This document shows positions 1-7,351 of a stretch of DNA of 42,085 nucleotides, piece after piece. The position numbers and the translations under genes were made by a program. The stretch's first letter is position 1. Every line of letters starts with the position of its first letter. Under the pieces are notes generated by a model. That model searched no databases. It was not told the DNA's origin and worked only from the letters and a program-made list of their open reading frames with translations. The stretch is from Paenibacillus sp. A3 (GTDB lineage Bacteria; Bacillota; Bacilli; Paenibacillales; NBRC-103111), in contig NZ_JTHN01000097.1 in the NCBI RefSeq assembly GCF_001399685.1, forward strand, positions 1 to 42,085, written 5' to 3'.

Positions 1-10
1 AAAGCAAGAA

Positions 11-38
11 AGAGAGCCTTGATTCAGGCTCTCTTTTT
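11..38 (-). terminator. Terminator hairpin overlapping the ftsW stop codon
   Basis: A perfect 9-bp stem (11-19 with 26-34) encloses a 6-base loop and has T-rich sequence on both sides, so it can act on both strands. The ftsW stop codon (24-26) lies at the loop edge, so the last ftsW codons form one arm. The 4-5 T run on the plus-strand side is the better T-tract. It may therefore also end a plus-strand gene lying before the window. Confidence 0.7.
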
Positions 39-1166
39 CGTTTCCTTTTCTTTCTCCGGTTTATTGTATTCCCGGGATATGCTGAGCAGAATGCCGAGGC
101 TGGCCAGCGTCGTCAGCATCGAGGTGCCGCCATAGCTGATTAGCGGCAGTGTGACGCCGGTCATCGGAATCGTATTGGTGACGCCACCCATGTTGATGAA
201 CGCCTGAATGCCGATCATTCCGACGATCCCCACGCCGAGCAGCATCCCGAACGTATCCTGACAGCGGAGCGCTACGATCAGCCCTCGCCATAGAAAAGCG
301 AGATAAATCAGCAGAAAGAGCGATGTGCCAATAAATCCGAGCTCTTCGCCAATGATGGCAAAAATAAAGTCGTTGTGCGCCTCCGGCAAATAATGCAGCT
401 TCTGCACGCTTTGCCCGAAGCCGGCGCCCGTCAGGCCGCCGTGTCCGAACGCATACAGCGATTGCAAAAGCTGAAAGCCGCTTCCCTGCGGATCCTTGTT
501 GGGGTCCCAATAAGCCGTGAACCGCGCGAAGTGATGACTGGTCCCGTCCGTGACGATATAAAAAATCATGCCCACCATGGTCAAGAAAACGGCTCCGCCG
601 GCGCCCAAATAAAATACATGCTTGAGCTGCGCTCCGCCGACAATAATGATCAGCATGGCGCACAGGACCAGCACCATCGTGGAACCGAGATCGGGCTGCA
701 TCATAATCAGTGCGGAGATGAAACCGATGACGACGAGCGGCGGCATAAGTCCCCGTTTGAAGTCCTGAAACCGGTCGCCTTTTTTGCTGATAATCGAAGC
801 CAAATAAACGATAATCACAAGCTTGGCGAATTCGGTCGGCTGCAGGGAGAAGCCGAATAAATTAAGCCAGCTCGTAGCGCCGTTCTTATCTTTACCGACA
901 AGCGGAACGAGCAGAAGGAGCACCGAAACGACGAAAAGAGCCGGTACGACCCATTTCTGAATTTTCCGGAAATCCACATTCATGCAAAAAAACATAACGA
1001 CCGTACCGAGACCGGCAAATATCGCCTGCTTCGACGCCAAGAACCAGGGATTGCTAGCTCTATACGCCATGCTTGCGCTAAAAACAAACGCCAATCCGAA
1101 GCACACGAGCGAAAACGTCAAGAAGAGCAGCAGAAAATCAGGCGTTCCTCGTCGCGGGGCACTCAT
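24..1166 (-). CDS. ftsW: FtsW/SpoVE-type peptidoglycan polymerase (SEDS family)
   Basis: A 380-residue polytopic membrane protein of the SEDS family, which polymerises lipid II glycan strands with a cognate class B penicillin-binding protein during division or spore cortex synthesis. About ten hydrophobic segments are visible. The family signature region around residues 230-280 contains GHGGLTGAGFGQS and LPEAHNDFIFAIIGEELG, and PMTGVTLPLISYGGTS follows near residue 340. The length is normal. The ATG at 1166 has a GGAGG ribosome site 4 bases upstream. It sits 11 bases downstream of the YugN-like gene on the same strand and is probably cotranscribed with it. FtsW and SpoVE are hard to separate by eye. 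FtsW is preferred because B. subtilis ftsW lies in the same ylaO-ylb neighbourhood. RodA is less likely given the LPEAHNDFIF sequence. Confidence 0.85.
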   Translation of the reverse strand: MSAPRRGTPDFLLLFLTFSLVCFGLAFVFSASMAYRASNPWFLASKQAIFAGLGTVVMFFCMNVDFRKIQKWVVPALFVVSVLLLLVPLVGKDKNGATSWLNLFGFSLQPTEFAKLVIIVYLASIISKKGDRFQDFKRGLMPPLVVIGFISALIMMQPDLGSTMVLVLCAMLIIIVGGAQLKHVFYLGAGGAVFLTMVGMIFYIVTDGTSHHFARFTAYWDPNKDPQGSGFQLLQSLYAFGHGGLTGAGFGQSVQKLHYLPEAHNDFIFAIIGEELGFIGTSLFLLIYLAFLWRGLIVALRCQDTFGMLLGVGIVGMIGIQAFINMGGVTNTIPMTGVTLPLISYGGTSMLTTLASLGILLSISREYNKPEKEKETKKRA

Positions 1167-1177
1167 AGGGCCTCCGT

Positions 1178-1525
1178 CTACTGAGTCAGCTTGACTTTCA
1201 GTTCAGCGAGCTTTCCGCTAGCCGTTTTCATAATGTAGTCCGGAATGGCGGCCTGATAGTTGACGCCGTGCGGGAACGTCGCTTGACCGATGTAAACGTC
1301 CTCGACATAAAGAATGGCATAAGGCGATTCCAGCTTTCCGGATTCTACGCGGGTATTGATGCGCAGGAAATAATCGTTCGTGGATTCGCGATCCGGCAAT
1401 TGCAGATCGTACGTCGCGCGGTAGTATTCCCATTGCCAACGCACGAAGCCGAGCTGCTCCATCACTTCGTCCAAATGCGCAAGGTCGCTTTTTATCCCTT
1501 TAATTCCGCTATTTTCAATGATCAC
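1178..1525 (-). CDS. YugN-like family protein
   Basis: A small soluble protein of 115 residues beginning MIIENSGIKG, resembling the YugN-like family of Bacillales, whose function is not known. It has no signal peptide, membrane segment or catalytic motif that I can recognise. The start codon is GTG at 1525, chosen because an AGGAGGG ribosome site lies 7 bases upstream. A good sigma-A-type promoter (1579-1607) points into it. ftsW follows after 11 bases, so the two probably form a short operon and this promoter likely drives both. The family name comes from recalled sequence style only. A link to cell division would rest on the neighbouring gene alone. Confidence 0.7.
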   Translation of the reverse strand: MIIENSGIKGIKSDLAHLDEVMEQLGFVRWQWEYYRATYDLQLPDRESTNDYFLRINTRVESGKLESPYAILYVEDVYIGQATFPHGVNYQAAIPDYIMKTASGKLAELKVKLTQ

Positions 1526-1578
1526 AACAAAACCCTCCTAGAAATATGTACCTCGACTCTACGGTAAACCCTTTATTC

Positions 1579-1607
1579 ATGATAGTATGTTTCCCTTTCT
1601 TGTGCAA
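1579..1607 (-). promoter_or_regulatory. Sigma-A-type promoter for the yugN-like gene and ftsW
   Basis: On the minus strand, TTGCAC and TATCAT are separated by exactly 17 bases, about 55 bases before the GTG start. The -35 differs from consensus at one base (TTGCAC against TTGACA, two positions if order is counted strictly). The -10 differs from TATAAT at one base. Confidence 0.65.
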
Positions 1608-1689
1608 GCCTAATGCACGGAGGGAAATTGCCTGCCCGAATAAAGTTGTGAAATTCTTGTGACACATGGATGAAACCGTTTAAAGGATT

Positions 1690-1698
1690 TGATAAAAT
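1690..1698 (+). promoter_or_regulatory. Possible extended -10 promoter for the M20 amidohydrolase
   Basis: TG-A-TAAAAT forms an extended -10 element 70 bases before the amidohydrolase start. No convincing -35 hexamer lies 16-18 bases upstream, so the call rests on the extended -10 alone. Confidence 0.35.
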
Positions 1699-1768
1699 GA
1701 TACTACATTTCAGCGATCGCTAATTTGAATGCGCCGGACAGCGGCAAGAGGAGACGGAGGGGTACCCT

Positions 1769-2956
1769 ATGAAATCGATAGAAGAAACGCTGCAAGCGTC
1801 AGTGCCCGATATGATCGCTTGGCGCCGCTATTTGCACCGCCATCCCGAGCTTTCGTTCGAAGAATCGAAGACTGCGGCTTTTGTCGCGGACTTGTTGAAG
1901 CAGTGGGGGCTGGAGGTTCGGACGGGCGTAGGCGGGCACGGGATCGTAGCCAAGCTGCGCGGAGCATCGAACGGGCCGACGGTGGCGCTGAGAGCCGATA
2001 TGGATGCGCTGCCGATCCAGGATGAAAAAAGCTGCGAATACGCATCTTCGGTGCCGGGGGTGATGCACGCCTGCGGCCATGATGCCCATACGTCCGCTTT
2101 GCTCGGCGTCGCCAAAACCCTTAGCAGCCACCGGGAAGCGTTTAGCGGCAGCATCGTATTTATTTTTCAGCCGGCGGAAGAGATGACCCCGGGCGGGGCG
2201 CTGGGGATGATCGAGGAAGGCGCGCTCGACGGGGTCGATGTCATTTATGGCATTCACTTGTGGACGCCGTTTGAGGTCGGTGCGGCTTATTGCAAGCCCG
2301 GTCCGATGATGGCGGCGGCGGATGAGTTTGTGATCGAGATCAAAGGAAAGGGCGGCCACGGCGGTCTGCCTCATGAGACGGTGGACAGTGTATATGTCGC
2401 CTCGCAGCTGGTTGTCAATTTACAATCGATTGTGAGCCGCAGTACCGACCCTACACAGCCCTGTGTCGTTACCGTGGGATCGATCCACAGCGGTACGAGC
2501 TTCAACGTGATTGCCGAATCCGCTGTGCTTAAAGGGACGGTCCGGACTTACGATTCCGCTTTGCGCATGCAGGTGAAAGAGCGGCTGGAGACGATCGTAA
2601 AGCAGACATGTCTGATGAACGGAGCAGCCTATACGCTCGATTACAAGCTTGGTTATCCTCCCGTCATCAACGATGCGAAGGAAGCGGAACGGTTTTACCG
2701 CGCCGCTGCACGGGCTATGGGCACGGAAGGCGGACGGACCGCGCCGCTCATTATGGCCGGGGAAGACTATGCCTACTACCTGGAAAAAATTCCAGGCTGC
2801 TTTATGTTCGTGGGCGCGGGCAATAAAACGAAGGGCGTCGTCCAACCGCATCACCATCCGAAATTCGATATTGACGAAACGTCGATGGAACATGCGGCCC
2901 GGTTATTCATCGCCATGATCCAAGATTATATGAAGGAAAATGGGGGAAGTGTTTGA
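1769..2956 (+). CDS. M20 family amidohydrolase (hippurate / N-acyl-amino acid hydrolase type)
   Basis: A 395-residue cytoplasmic metalloenzyme expected to cleave an N-acyl amide bond, releasing an amino acid or a related amine. Likely metal-site motifs are HACGHDAH at about residues 100-107 (with the Cys ligand typical of the amidohydrolase branch), RADMDALP at 75-82 and FQPAEE at 133-138. A lid or dimerisation domain spans roughly 180-300, and a further conserved His lies in the PHHHPKFDID segment near the C-terminus. The length is typical. The ATG follows GGAGGGG with 6 bases between. It stands alone between a divergent ftsW operon and the CBS gene. Candidate substrates (hippurate, indole-acetyl amino acids, N-acetyl-diaminopimelate) cannot be told apart by eye. 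N-acetyl-diaminopimelate deacetylase is less likely without a neighbouring dapD. Confidence 0.85.
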   Translation: MKSIEETLQASVPDMIAWRRYLHRHPELSFEESKTAAFVADLLKQWGLEVRTGVGGHGIVAKLRGASNGPTVALRADMDALPIQDEKSCEYASSVPGVMHACGHDAHTSALLGVAKTLSSHREAFSGSIVFIFQPAEEMTPGGALGMIEEGALDGVDVIYGIHLWTPFEVGAAYCKPGPMMAAADEFVIEIKGKGGHGGLPHETVDSVYVASQLVVNLQSIVSRSTDPTQPCVVTVGSIHSGTSFNVIAESAVLKGTVRTYDSALRMQVKERLETIVKQTCLMNGAAYTLDYKLGYPPVINDAKEAERFYRAAARAMGTEGGRTAPLIMAGEDYAYYLEKIPGCFMFVGAGNKTKGVVQPHHHPKFDIDETSMEHAARLFIAMIQDYMKENGGSV

Positions 2957-3121
2957 CCGCGTCTCCGGGGAAGTAACACCGGGCGGGACGAATGGGAAGC
3001 CGGGGGAAAGGGAATTCTAAGCGTGCAGCGGCCTGGGGACTTTCTTGTCTTCGATGAAAAATTTGGCGGAGAGTTTCGGCAACAGGCTGCCAATTCCTTT
3101 TCTCAGGAGGGTGTTTTTGCC

Positions 3122-3559
3122 ATGAGTACAAGAACGCTTCGGGAAATTATGACGACGGATTGTGCAACGGTTACGTTGAAGGATAACGTATACGAGGCAG
3201 CCGTTAAGATGAAGCAGGAGGATACGGGCTTTATTCCCGTCGTTGAAGGGAAGAAGCTGATCGGCGTATTGACGGACCGGGACCTTGTGATTCGCGGCTA
3301 TGCGGATAAGCGGGAAGGCTCCGCGGCGATTAAGCAGGTAATGAGCGACAGAGTCGTCTCCGTGCCGCCCGAGACGACGGTGGACGAAGCGGCCAAAATT
3401 ATGGCTAAAGAACAAATCCGCCGGCTGCCGGTGGTGGAGAACGGCGAGTTGGTCGGGATCGTATCCATCGGAGACCTGGCCGTCCGCGACAAGTTCGAGG
3501 ATGAAGCGGGCGAAGCGCTCAGCCAAATTTCCGAACAGGATAAGCAAACGGTGCACTAA
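3122..3559 (+). CDS. Two-CBS-domain protein (YlbB-like)
   Basis: A small protein of 145 residues made almost entirely of a tandem CBS pair (about residues 7-65 and 75-130), with typical signatures such as IPVVEGKKLIGVLTDRDL and LPVVENGELVGIVSIGDLA. CBS pairs bind adenosine nucleotides and usually act as energy or ligand sensors. No effector domain is fused here. The ATG at 3122 is chosen because AGGAGGG lies 11 bases before it. An in-frame upstream start at 3023 would add 33 residues of unconserved appearance. B. subtilis ylbB encodes a similar protein in the same chromosomal region. The 165 bases before it hold no other gene that I can see. A terminator follows immediately. Confidence 0.85.
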   Translation: MSTRTLREIMTTDCATVTLKDNVYEAAVKMKQEDTGFIPVVEGKKLIGVLTDRDLVIRGYADKREGSAAIKQVMSDRVVSVPPETTVDEAAKIMAKEQIRRLPVVENGELVGIVSIGDLAVRDKFEDEAGEALSQISEQDKQTVH

Positions 3560-3564
3560 ACCAC

Positions 3565-3607
3565 AATCGTTCTTTCGTCCGACAGGCCGGAGGAACGATT
3601 TTTCTTA
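3565..3607 (+). terminator. Intrinsic terminator of the CBS gene
   Basis: An 8-bp outer stem (3565-3572 with 3593-3600) plus an inner TCCG/CGGA pairing is followed by TTTCTTATTG. It starts 6 bases after the stop codon. Confidence 0.8.
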
Positions 3608-3636
3608 TTGTTTTGTTCACGTGTGCATTGTATAAT
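3608..3636 (+). promoter_or_regulatory. Sigma-A promoter for the oxidoreductase gene
   Basis: TTGTTT (3608-3613) and a perfect TATAAT (3631-3636) are 17 bases apart, 60 bases before the ATG. The -35 abuts the T-tract of the preceding terminator, a compact terminator-promoter junction. Confidence 0.75.
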
Positions 3637-3695
3637 GAAGGAGTCGAAAAGAAGGTTAATTTAGGCAATGACCTATCACGAGAGGCGGGGAAACG

Positions 3696-4862
3696 ATGAG
3701 CAAGGTACGATTCGGACTTATCGGAATCGGCAATATGGGGAAGGGCCATGCGAATTATTTTGCCAAAAATGAAGTGGCCGGAGGCGAGCTGACTGCCATT
3801 GTGGATACGAATCCGGAGCGTTTGGAATGGGTTCGCCAGCAGTATGGAGACCGGTTCCAGCTGTTTGAAAATCTGGATTTGTTTTTTGCTTCGCAAGCCT
3901 TCGATGCCGTTCTCATCTGCACGCCGCACTACGATCATCCGGGCTTAGCGATTGCGGCATTCGAGCACGGCTATCATGTGCTGGTCGAGAAGCCGGCAGG
4001 CGTCTACACGAAACAGGTTCGCGAGATGAACGAGGCTGCCGCCCGGTCCGGAAAAGCGTTCGGCATCATGTACAATCAGCGCACGAACCCGTTGTACCAA
4101 AAGCTGCGCGATCTCGTCTCCACCGGAGAGCTTGGCGAAATCCGCCGCACCAATTGGATTATCACGAATTGGTACCGTTCCCAAAGCTACTACGATTCCG
4201 GCGGCTGGCGGGCGACCTGGGCGGGGGAAGGCGGAGGCGTTCTGCTTAACCAAGACCCGCACCAGCTCGATTTGTGGCAGTGGACGATCGATATGATGCC
4301 TAAACGGGTGCGTGCGTTTTGCCATTTCGGAAAATACCGCAATATTGAAGTGGAGGATGACGTGACCGCTTATGTGGAATACGAGAACGGAGCGACCGGT
4401 TTGTTCGTGACGACGACCGGCGAAGCCCCGGGTACGAACCGGTTCGAAGTGAGCGGCGACCGCGGCAAAATCGTCATCGAAGACGGCAAGCTGACGTTCT
4501 GGCGGCTGCGGGTGCCGGAGTCCGAGTTCAACCGCGATTTCAAGGGCGGTTTCGGTGCGCCGGAATGCTGGAAATGCGAGATTCCGGTAGGCTCCTCGGA
4601 AGGGGCGCAGCACAAAGGGATTACGCAAAATTTCGTCGATCACATTTTGCACGGTACGCCGCTGCTGGCGCCGGGAGAAGAAGGGATCAAAGGACTGACC
4701 CTTTCGAACGCAATGCATCTGTCCTCATGGACCGACAATTGGGTCGATCTTCCGATCGACGAAGACCTGTATTATGAAAAGCTGCAAGAACGGATTCAAA
4801 GCTCCACGTATAAAAAAGAAACCCGCAAGCTGGACCATATGGATGTCAGGGGAACTCATTAA
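3696..4862 (+). CDS. Gfo/Idh/MocA family NAD(P)-dependent oxidoreductase
   Basis: A 388-residue dehydrogenase of the glucose-fructose oxidoreductase / inositol dehydrogenase family. The N-terminal Rossmann fold shows GLIGIGNMGKGHA at residues 7-19, with an acidic residue (VDTNP) at the end of the second strand, which favours NAD. The catalytic EKPAG lysine is residue 99. A later GGGVLLNQDPHQLDLWQW segment supplies the conserved Asp and His of the substrate site. The family oxidises sugar or cyclitol hydroxyls. No sugar transporter or isomerase gene is adjacent, so the substrate cannot be inferred. It has its own promoter and terminator and is a single-gene unit. The ATG follows a GGCGGGGAAAC ribosome site. 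Confidence 0.88.
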   Translation: MSKVRFGLIGIGNMGKGHANYFAKNEVAGGELTAIVDTNPERLEWVRQQYGDRFQLFENLDLFFASQAFDAVLICTPHYDHPGLAIAAFEHGYHVLVEKPAGVYTKQVREMNEAAARSGKAFGIMYNQRTNPLYQKLRDLVSTGELGEIRRTNWIITNWYRSQSYYDSGGWRATWAGEGGGVLLNQDPHQLDLWQWTIDMMPKRVRAFCHFGKYRNIEVEDDVTAYVEYENGATGLFVTTTGEAPGTNRFEVSGDRGKIVIEDGKLTFWRLRVPESEFNRDFKGGFGAPECWKCEIPVGSSEGAQHKGITQNFVDHILHGTPLLAPGEEGIKGLTLSNAMHLSSWTDNWVDLPIDEDLYYEKLQERIQSSTYKKETRKLDHMDVRGTH

Positions 4863-4892
4863 TTTAATAAAGGATGTAATCGGCCACAAACG

Positions 4893-4930
4893 AAACGGTC
4901 CGGACGAACGCGCCCGGACCGTTTTTGTTT
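4893..4930. terminator. Bidirectional terminator between convergent genes
   Basis: An 11-bp perfect stem (4893-4903 with 4914-4924) encloses a 10-base loop and is followed by TTTTTGTTT on the plus strand. It lies between the oxidoreductase gene and the convergent nuclease gene and probably serves both. Confidence 0.85.
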
Positions 4931-4940
4931 CAGTCAAGAT

Positions 4941-5486
4941 TTATTTATTGTCGGCCCACAGCCCTTTTTTCTTGCTGCGCGCCTCCCGCTCCAGCTTGAC
5001 GAAGCTGTCCTGGAACATCACGTTAGGCGGTATGGTCATCGTATTGGCGTAGCCTTCGCGGATCAGCGTTTCGTTAAACATCGCGGGCTCACCTTGAATG
5101 AAGACATACCGGAGAAGCCGCCCGTACTTGTCTTTATCTCCTGCGTCCGCAAAGAGGTAAACCGTTTTGCCGGTCAGCTTCGATTTCGTGAATTGACTGG
5201 CTTCCTTTCCGTAATGTTCGACAGGACTGTTCGGCTTCACGGTTTCAGGCGTGTTGACTCCGATTAAGCGGACTTTGTCCCCCGACTTCGTCTCGAACGT
5301 ATCGCCGTCGACGACACGCTTGACCTCCATTACCGTCATTTTATGGTCCTTCAATGCGGGATACTGCTTCAAGATTTCCTTGGCGAAGGCGTCGCCGTCC
5401 GCCCCTGATTTCGAGCAGGCCGCAAGCAGCAGTACGATTGCAAAAATGAGCAGCCCCGCTACCGATTTTCTCCCCATGCTTCCCAT
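4941..5486 (-). CDS. Staphylococcal-nuclease-type thermonuclease, predicted lipoprotein
   Basis: A 181-residue calcium-dependent nuclease of the SNase family, predicted to be exported and lipid-anchored. A signal peptide of about 25 residues ends in the lipobox LLAAC. The nuclease core has VVDGDTFE, then RLIGVNTPET carrying the equivalents of SNase Arg35 and Glu43, and DKYGRLLRY carrying the Arg87 equivalent. The position of SNase Asp40, a calcium ligand, is Asn here (GVNTPE). The start at 5486 is chosen because AGAGGAG lies 9 bases upstream. Longer in-frame starts up to 5519 lack a good ribosome site and would lengthen the signal peptide. It has its own promoter (5537-5565). A role in extracellular DNA degradation or nucleotide scavenging is inferred from the family. 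Confidence 0.88.
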   Translation of the reverse strand: MGSMGRKSVAGLLIFAIVLLLAACSKSGADGDAFAKEILKQYPALKDHKMTVMEVKRVVDGDTFETKSGDKVRLIGVNTPETVKPNSPVEHYGKEASQFTKSKLTGKTVYLFADAGDKDKYGRLLRYVFIQGEPAMFNETLIREGYANTMTIPPNVMFQDSFVKLEREARSKKKGLWADNK

Positions 5487-5536
5487 GACTCCATACTCCT
5501 CTCTCATTTTTCCAACCACAAAAAGGCACGTCGTCT

Positions 5537-5565
5537 ATTGTAGAGCTTCCCGCTCCTTGTTGCAA
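5537..5565 (-). promoter_or_regulatory. Sigma-A promoter for the nuclease gene
   Basis: On the minus strand, TTGCAA and TACAAT are separated by exactly 17 bases. The -10 ends about 50 bases before the chosen start. Confidence 0.7.
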
Positions 5566-5656
5566 ATGAGGCAGAGGCCGGATTTACCGCGGATGTTTAA
5601 ATCCCCCTTGCAACCCTCATACTAAAACTGACAGCTACAAGTGGAGGGATCGGTAG

Positions 5657-7351
5657 ATGACATTTCATAAAGACCGCCCATTGATCGTGCAAACCGACTT
5701 TTGCGTGCTGCTTGAAGTCCGGCACCCGGCTTTCGAAGAAGCGCGGGCCGGACTCGCCAAGTTTGCGGATCTCGTCAAATCCCCGGAAAACATTCATACG
5801 TACCGCATGTCGTCGCTTTCCCTCTGGAATGCCGCGGCGGCCGGGTTAACATCAGAGGAGATTATCGGCTTCTTGGACCGCCATGCAAAATTCGGCGTTC
5901 CAGCGGCCGTAAAACAAGATATCCGGCGTTTCGTCGAGCGGTACGGTCTTGTTCGCATGGAAAGGCTGGGCGACGACTTGCTTCTCATCTCGGAAGACGT
6001 GGAAGCGATCAAGGAGATGGTTTCTTTCCGTTCCTTGCGGTCGTACGGGCTGTGTCAGGTCGATACGCAGACGCTTCGCTTTTCCGCCCGGTATCGGGGG
6101 CTTCTGAAGCAGGAGCTCGTTAAGCTCGGCTTCCCGGTTGAAGATCTGGCAGGCTACAGCCGGGGCGAATCGCTTCCGATCCAACTCCGCACGGTAGAGG
6201 CCGGAGGGCAGGCATTCGAGCTGCGGGAATATCAGCGGTCGGCGGTCGATTCCTTTTATCGGGAAGGGAGCATGCATGGAGGCAGTGGTGTGTTGGTTCT
6301 GCCCTGCGGCGCCGGGAAAACGGTAATCGGCATCGCCGCAATGGGAAAGTTAAACTGCGCGACGCTGATTTTGACGTCAAACAGCACTTCGGTTCGGCAG
6401 TGGAAAAGGGAAATATTGGACAAAACGAACGTTACGGAAGACTTGGTCGGCGAATACACGGGAATGCAAAAAGAAGTGCGCCCGATTACCGTGGCCACCT
6501 ATCAAATCCTGACGTACCGCAAATCGAAGGATGATCCGTTCGTCCATATGGACCTGTTCAACAAACGCGACTGGGGCCTGATCGTTTACGATGAGGTGCA
6601 TTTGCTTCCGGCTCCGGTGTTCAGGGTTACGGCCGACATTCAGGCGACGCGCCGGCTTGGCTTGACGGCGACGCTGATCCGCGAGGACGGACGGGAGGAG
6701 GATGTGTTCTCGCTGGTCGGGCCCAAGCGCTATGAGATGCCGTGGAAGGAGCTGGAGACGCAAGGCTGGATTGCCTCGGTCGAGTGCGTCGAGATCCGGG
6801 TTCCGATGGCGGACAAAGAGAAGGAAGCCTATCTTGCCGCAGCGCCAAGACAGAAAATGCGGGAAGCCAGCGTGAACCCGGGCAAGCTGAAGGTTGTCCG
6901 CGAGCTGCTGGACAAGCATAACGGCGAGCAGATTTTAATTATAGGCCAATATTTGGAGCAGCTTCGCCAGCTAGCGGAAGCTACGAAGCTTCCGATGATA
7001 AGCGGCGAAATGCCTTATGAGGAGCGGGAAGCGTTGTATTCCGGCTTTCGCGGCGGGACGGTTCCGGCGCTGATCGTATCCAAGGTAGCCAACTTCGCGG
7101 TCGATCTGCCCGATGCAACGGTGGCGATTCAAATATCGGGAAGCTTCGGTTCTAGGCAGGAGGAGGCGCAACGGCTTGGACGGATATTGCGGCCCAAGGC
7201 GGGCACAAACCGGGCGGTCTTCTATACGCTCGTCAGCGAGGATACGAAAGAACAGGAGTTCGCGCTTAATCGGCAGCTGTTCTTGATCGAGCAGGGCTAC
7301 CGCTACCGGATCGAATGGGCGGACGGTTCGAAGGAGGCGGTCTCGATATGA
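5657..7351 (+). CDS. XPB/Ssl2-type superfamily 2 DNA helicase
   Basis: A 564-residue ATP-dependent DNA helicase related to eukaryotic XPB (ERCC3). Residues about 1-110 form the XPB N-terminal module (LIVQTDFCVLLEV through FGVPAAVKQDIRRF). Helicase motifs follow: the Walker A PCGAGKT with Lys221, TSNSTSVRQWKRE (motif Ia region), DEVH at 312-315 (Walker B), TATLIRED (motif III) and, in the second RecA domain, QEEAQRLGRILRP (motif VI). Bacterial XPB homologues are thought to act in DNA repair. The ATG follows a GTGGAGGG ribosome site. The last bases overlap the partner gene (ATGA), so the two are translationally coupled. The archaeal Bax1 nuclease partner is absent here and a different protein follows. 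Confidence 0.9.
   Translation: MTFHKDRPLIVQTDFCVLLEVRHPAFEEARAGLAKFADLVKSPENIHTYRMSSLSLWNAAAAGLTSEEIIGFLDRHAKFGVPAAVKQDIRRFVERYGLVRMERLGDDLLLISEDVEAIKEMVSFRSLRSYGLCQVDTQTLRFSARYRGLLKQELVKLGFPVEDLAGYSRGESLPIQLRTVEAGGQAFELREYQRSAVDSFYREGSMHGGSGVLVLPCGAGKTVIGIAAMGKLNCATLILTSNSTSVRQWKREILDKTNVTEDLVGEYTGMQKEVRPITVATYQILTYRKSKDDPFVHMDLFNKRDWGLIVYDEVHLLPAPVFRVTADIQATRRLGLTATLIREDGREEDVFSLVGPKRYEMPWKELETQGWIASVECVEIRVPMADKEKEAYLAAAPRQKMREASVNPGKLKVVRELLDKHNGEQILIIGQYLEQLRQLAEATKLPMISGEMPYEEREALYSGFRGGTVPALIVSKVANFAVDLPDATVAIQISGSFGSRQEEAQRLGRILRPKAGTNRAVFYTLVSEDTKEQEFALNRQLFLIEQGYRYRIEWADGSKEAVSI

Noticed and set aside
1602..1619. GTGC-N8-GCAC inverted repeat between the divergent promoters of the yugN-like and amidohydrolase genes
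   Set aside because: Four-base arms are too short to separate from chance.
3023..3121. In-frame N-terminal extension of the CBS protein from 3023
   Set aside because: The strong AGGAGGG site favours the ATG at 3122, and the extension would not resemble the family.
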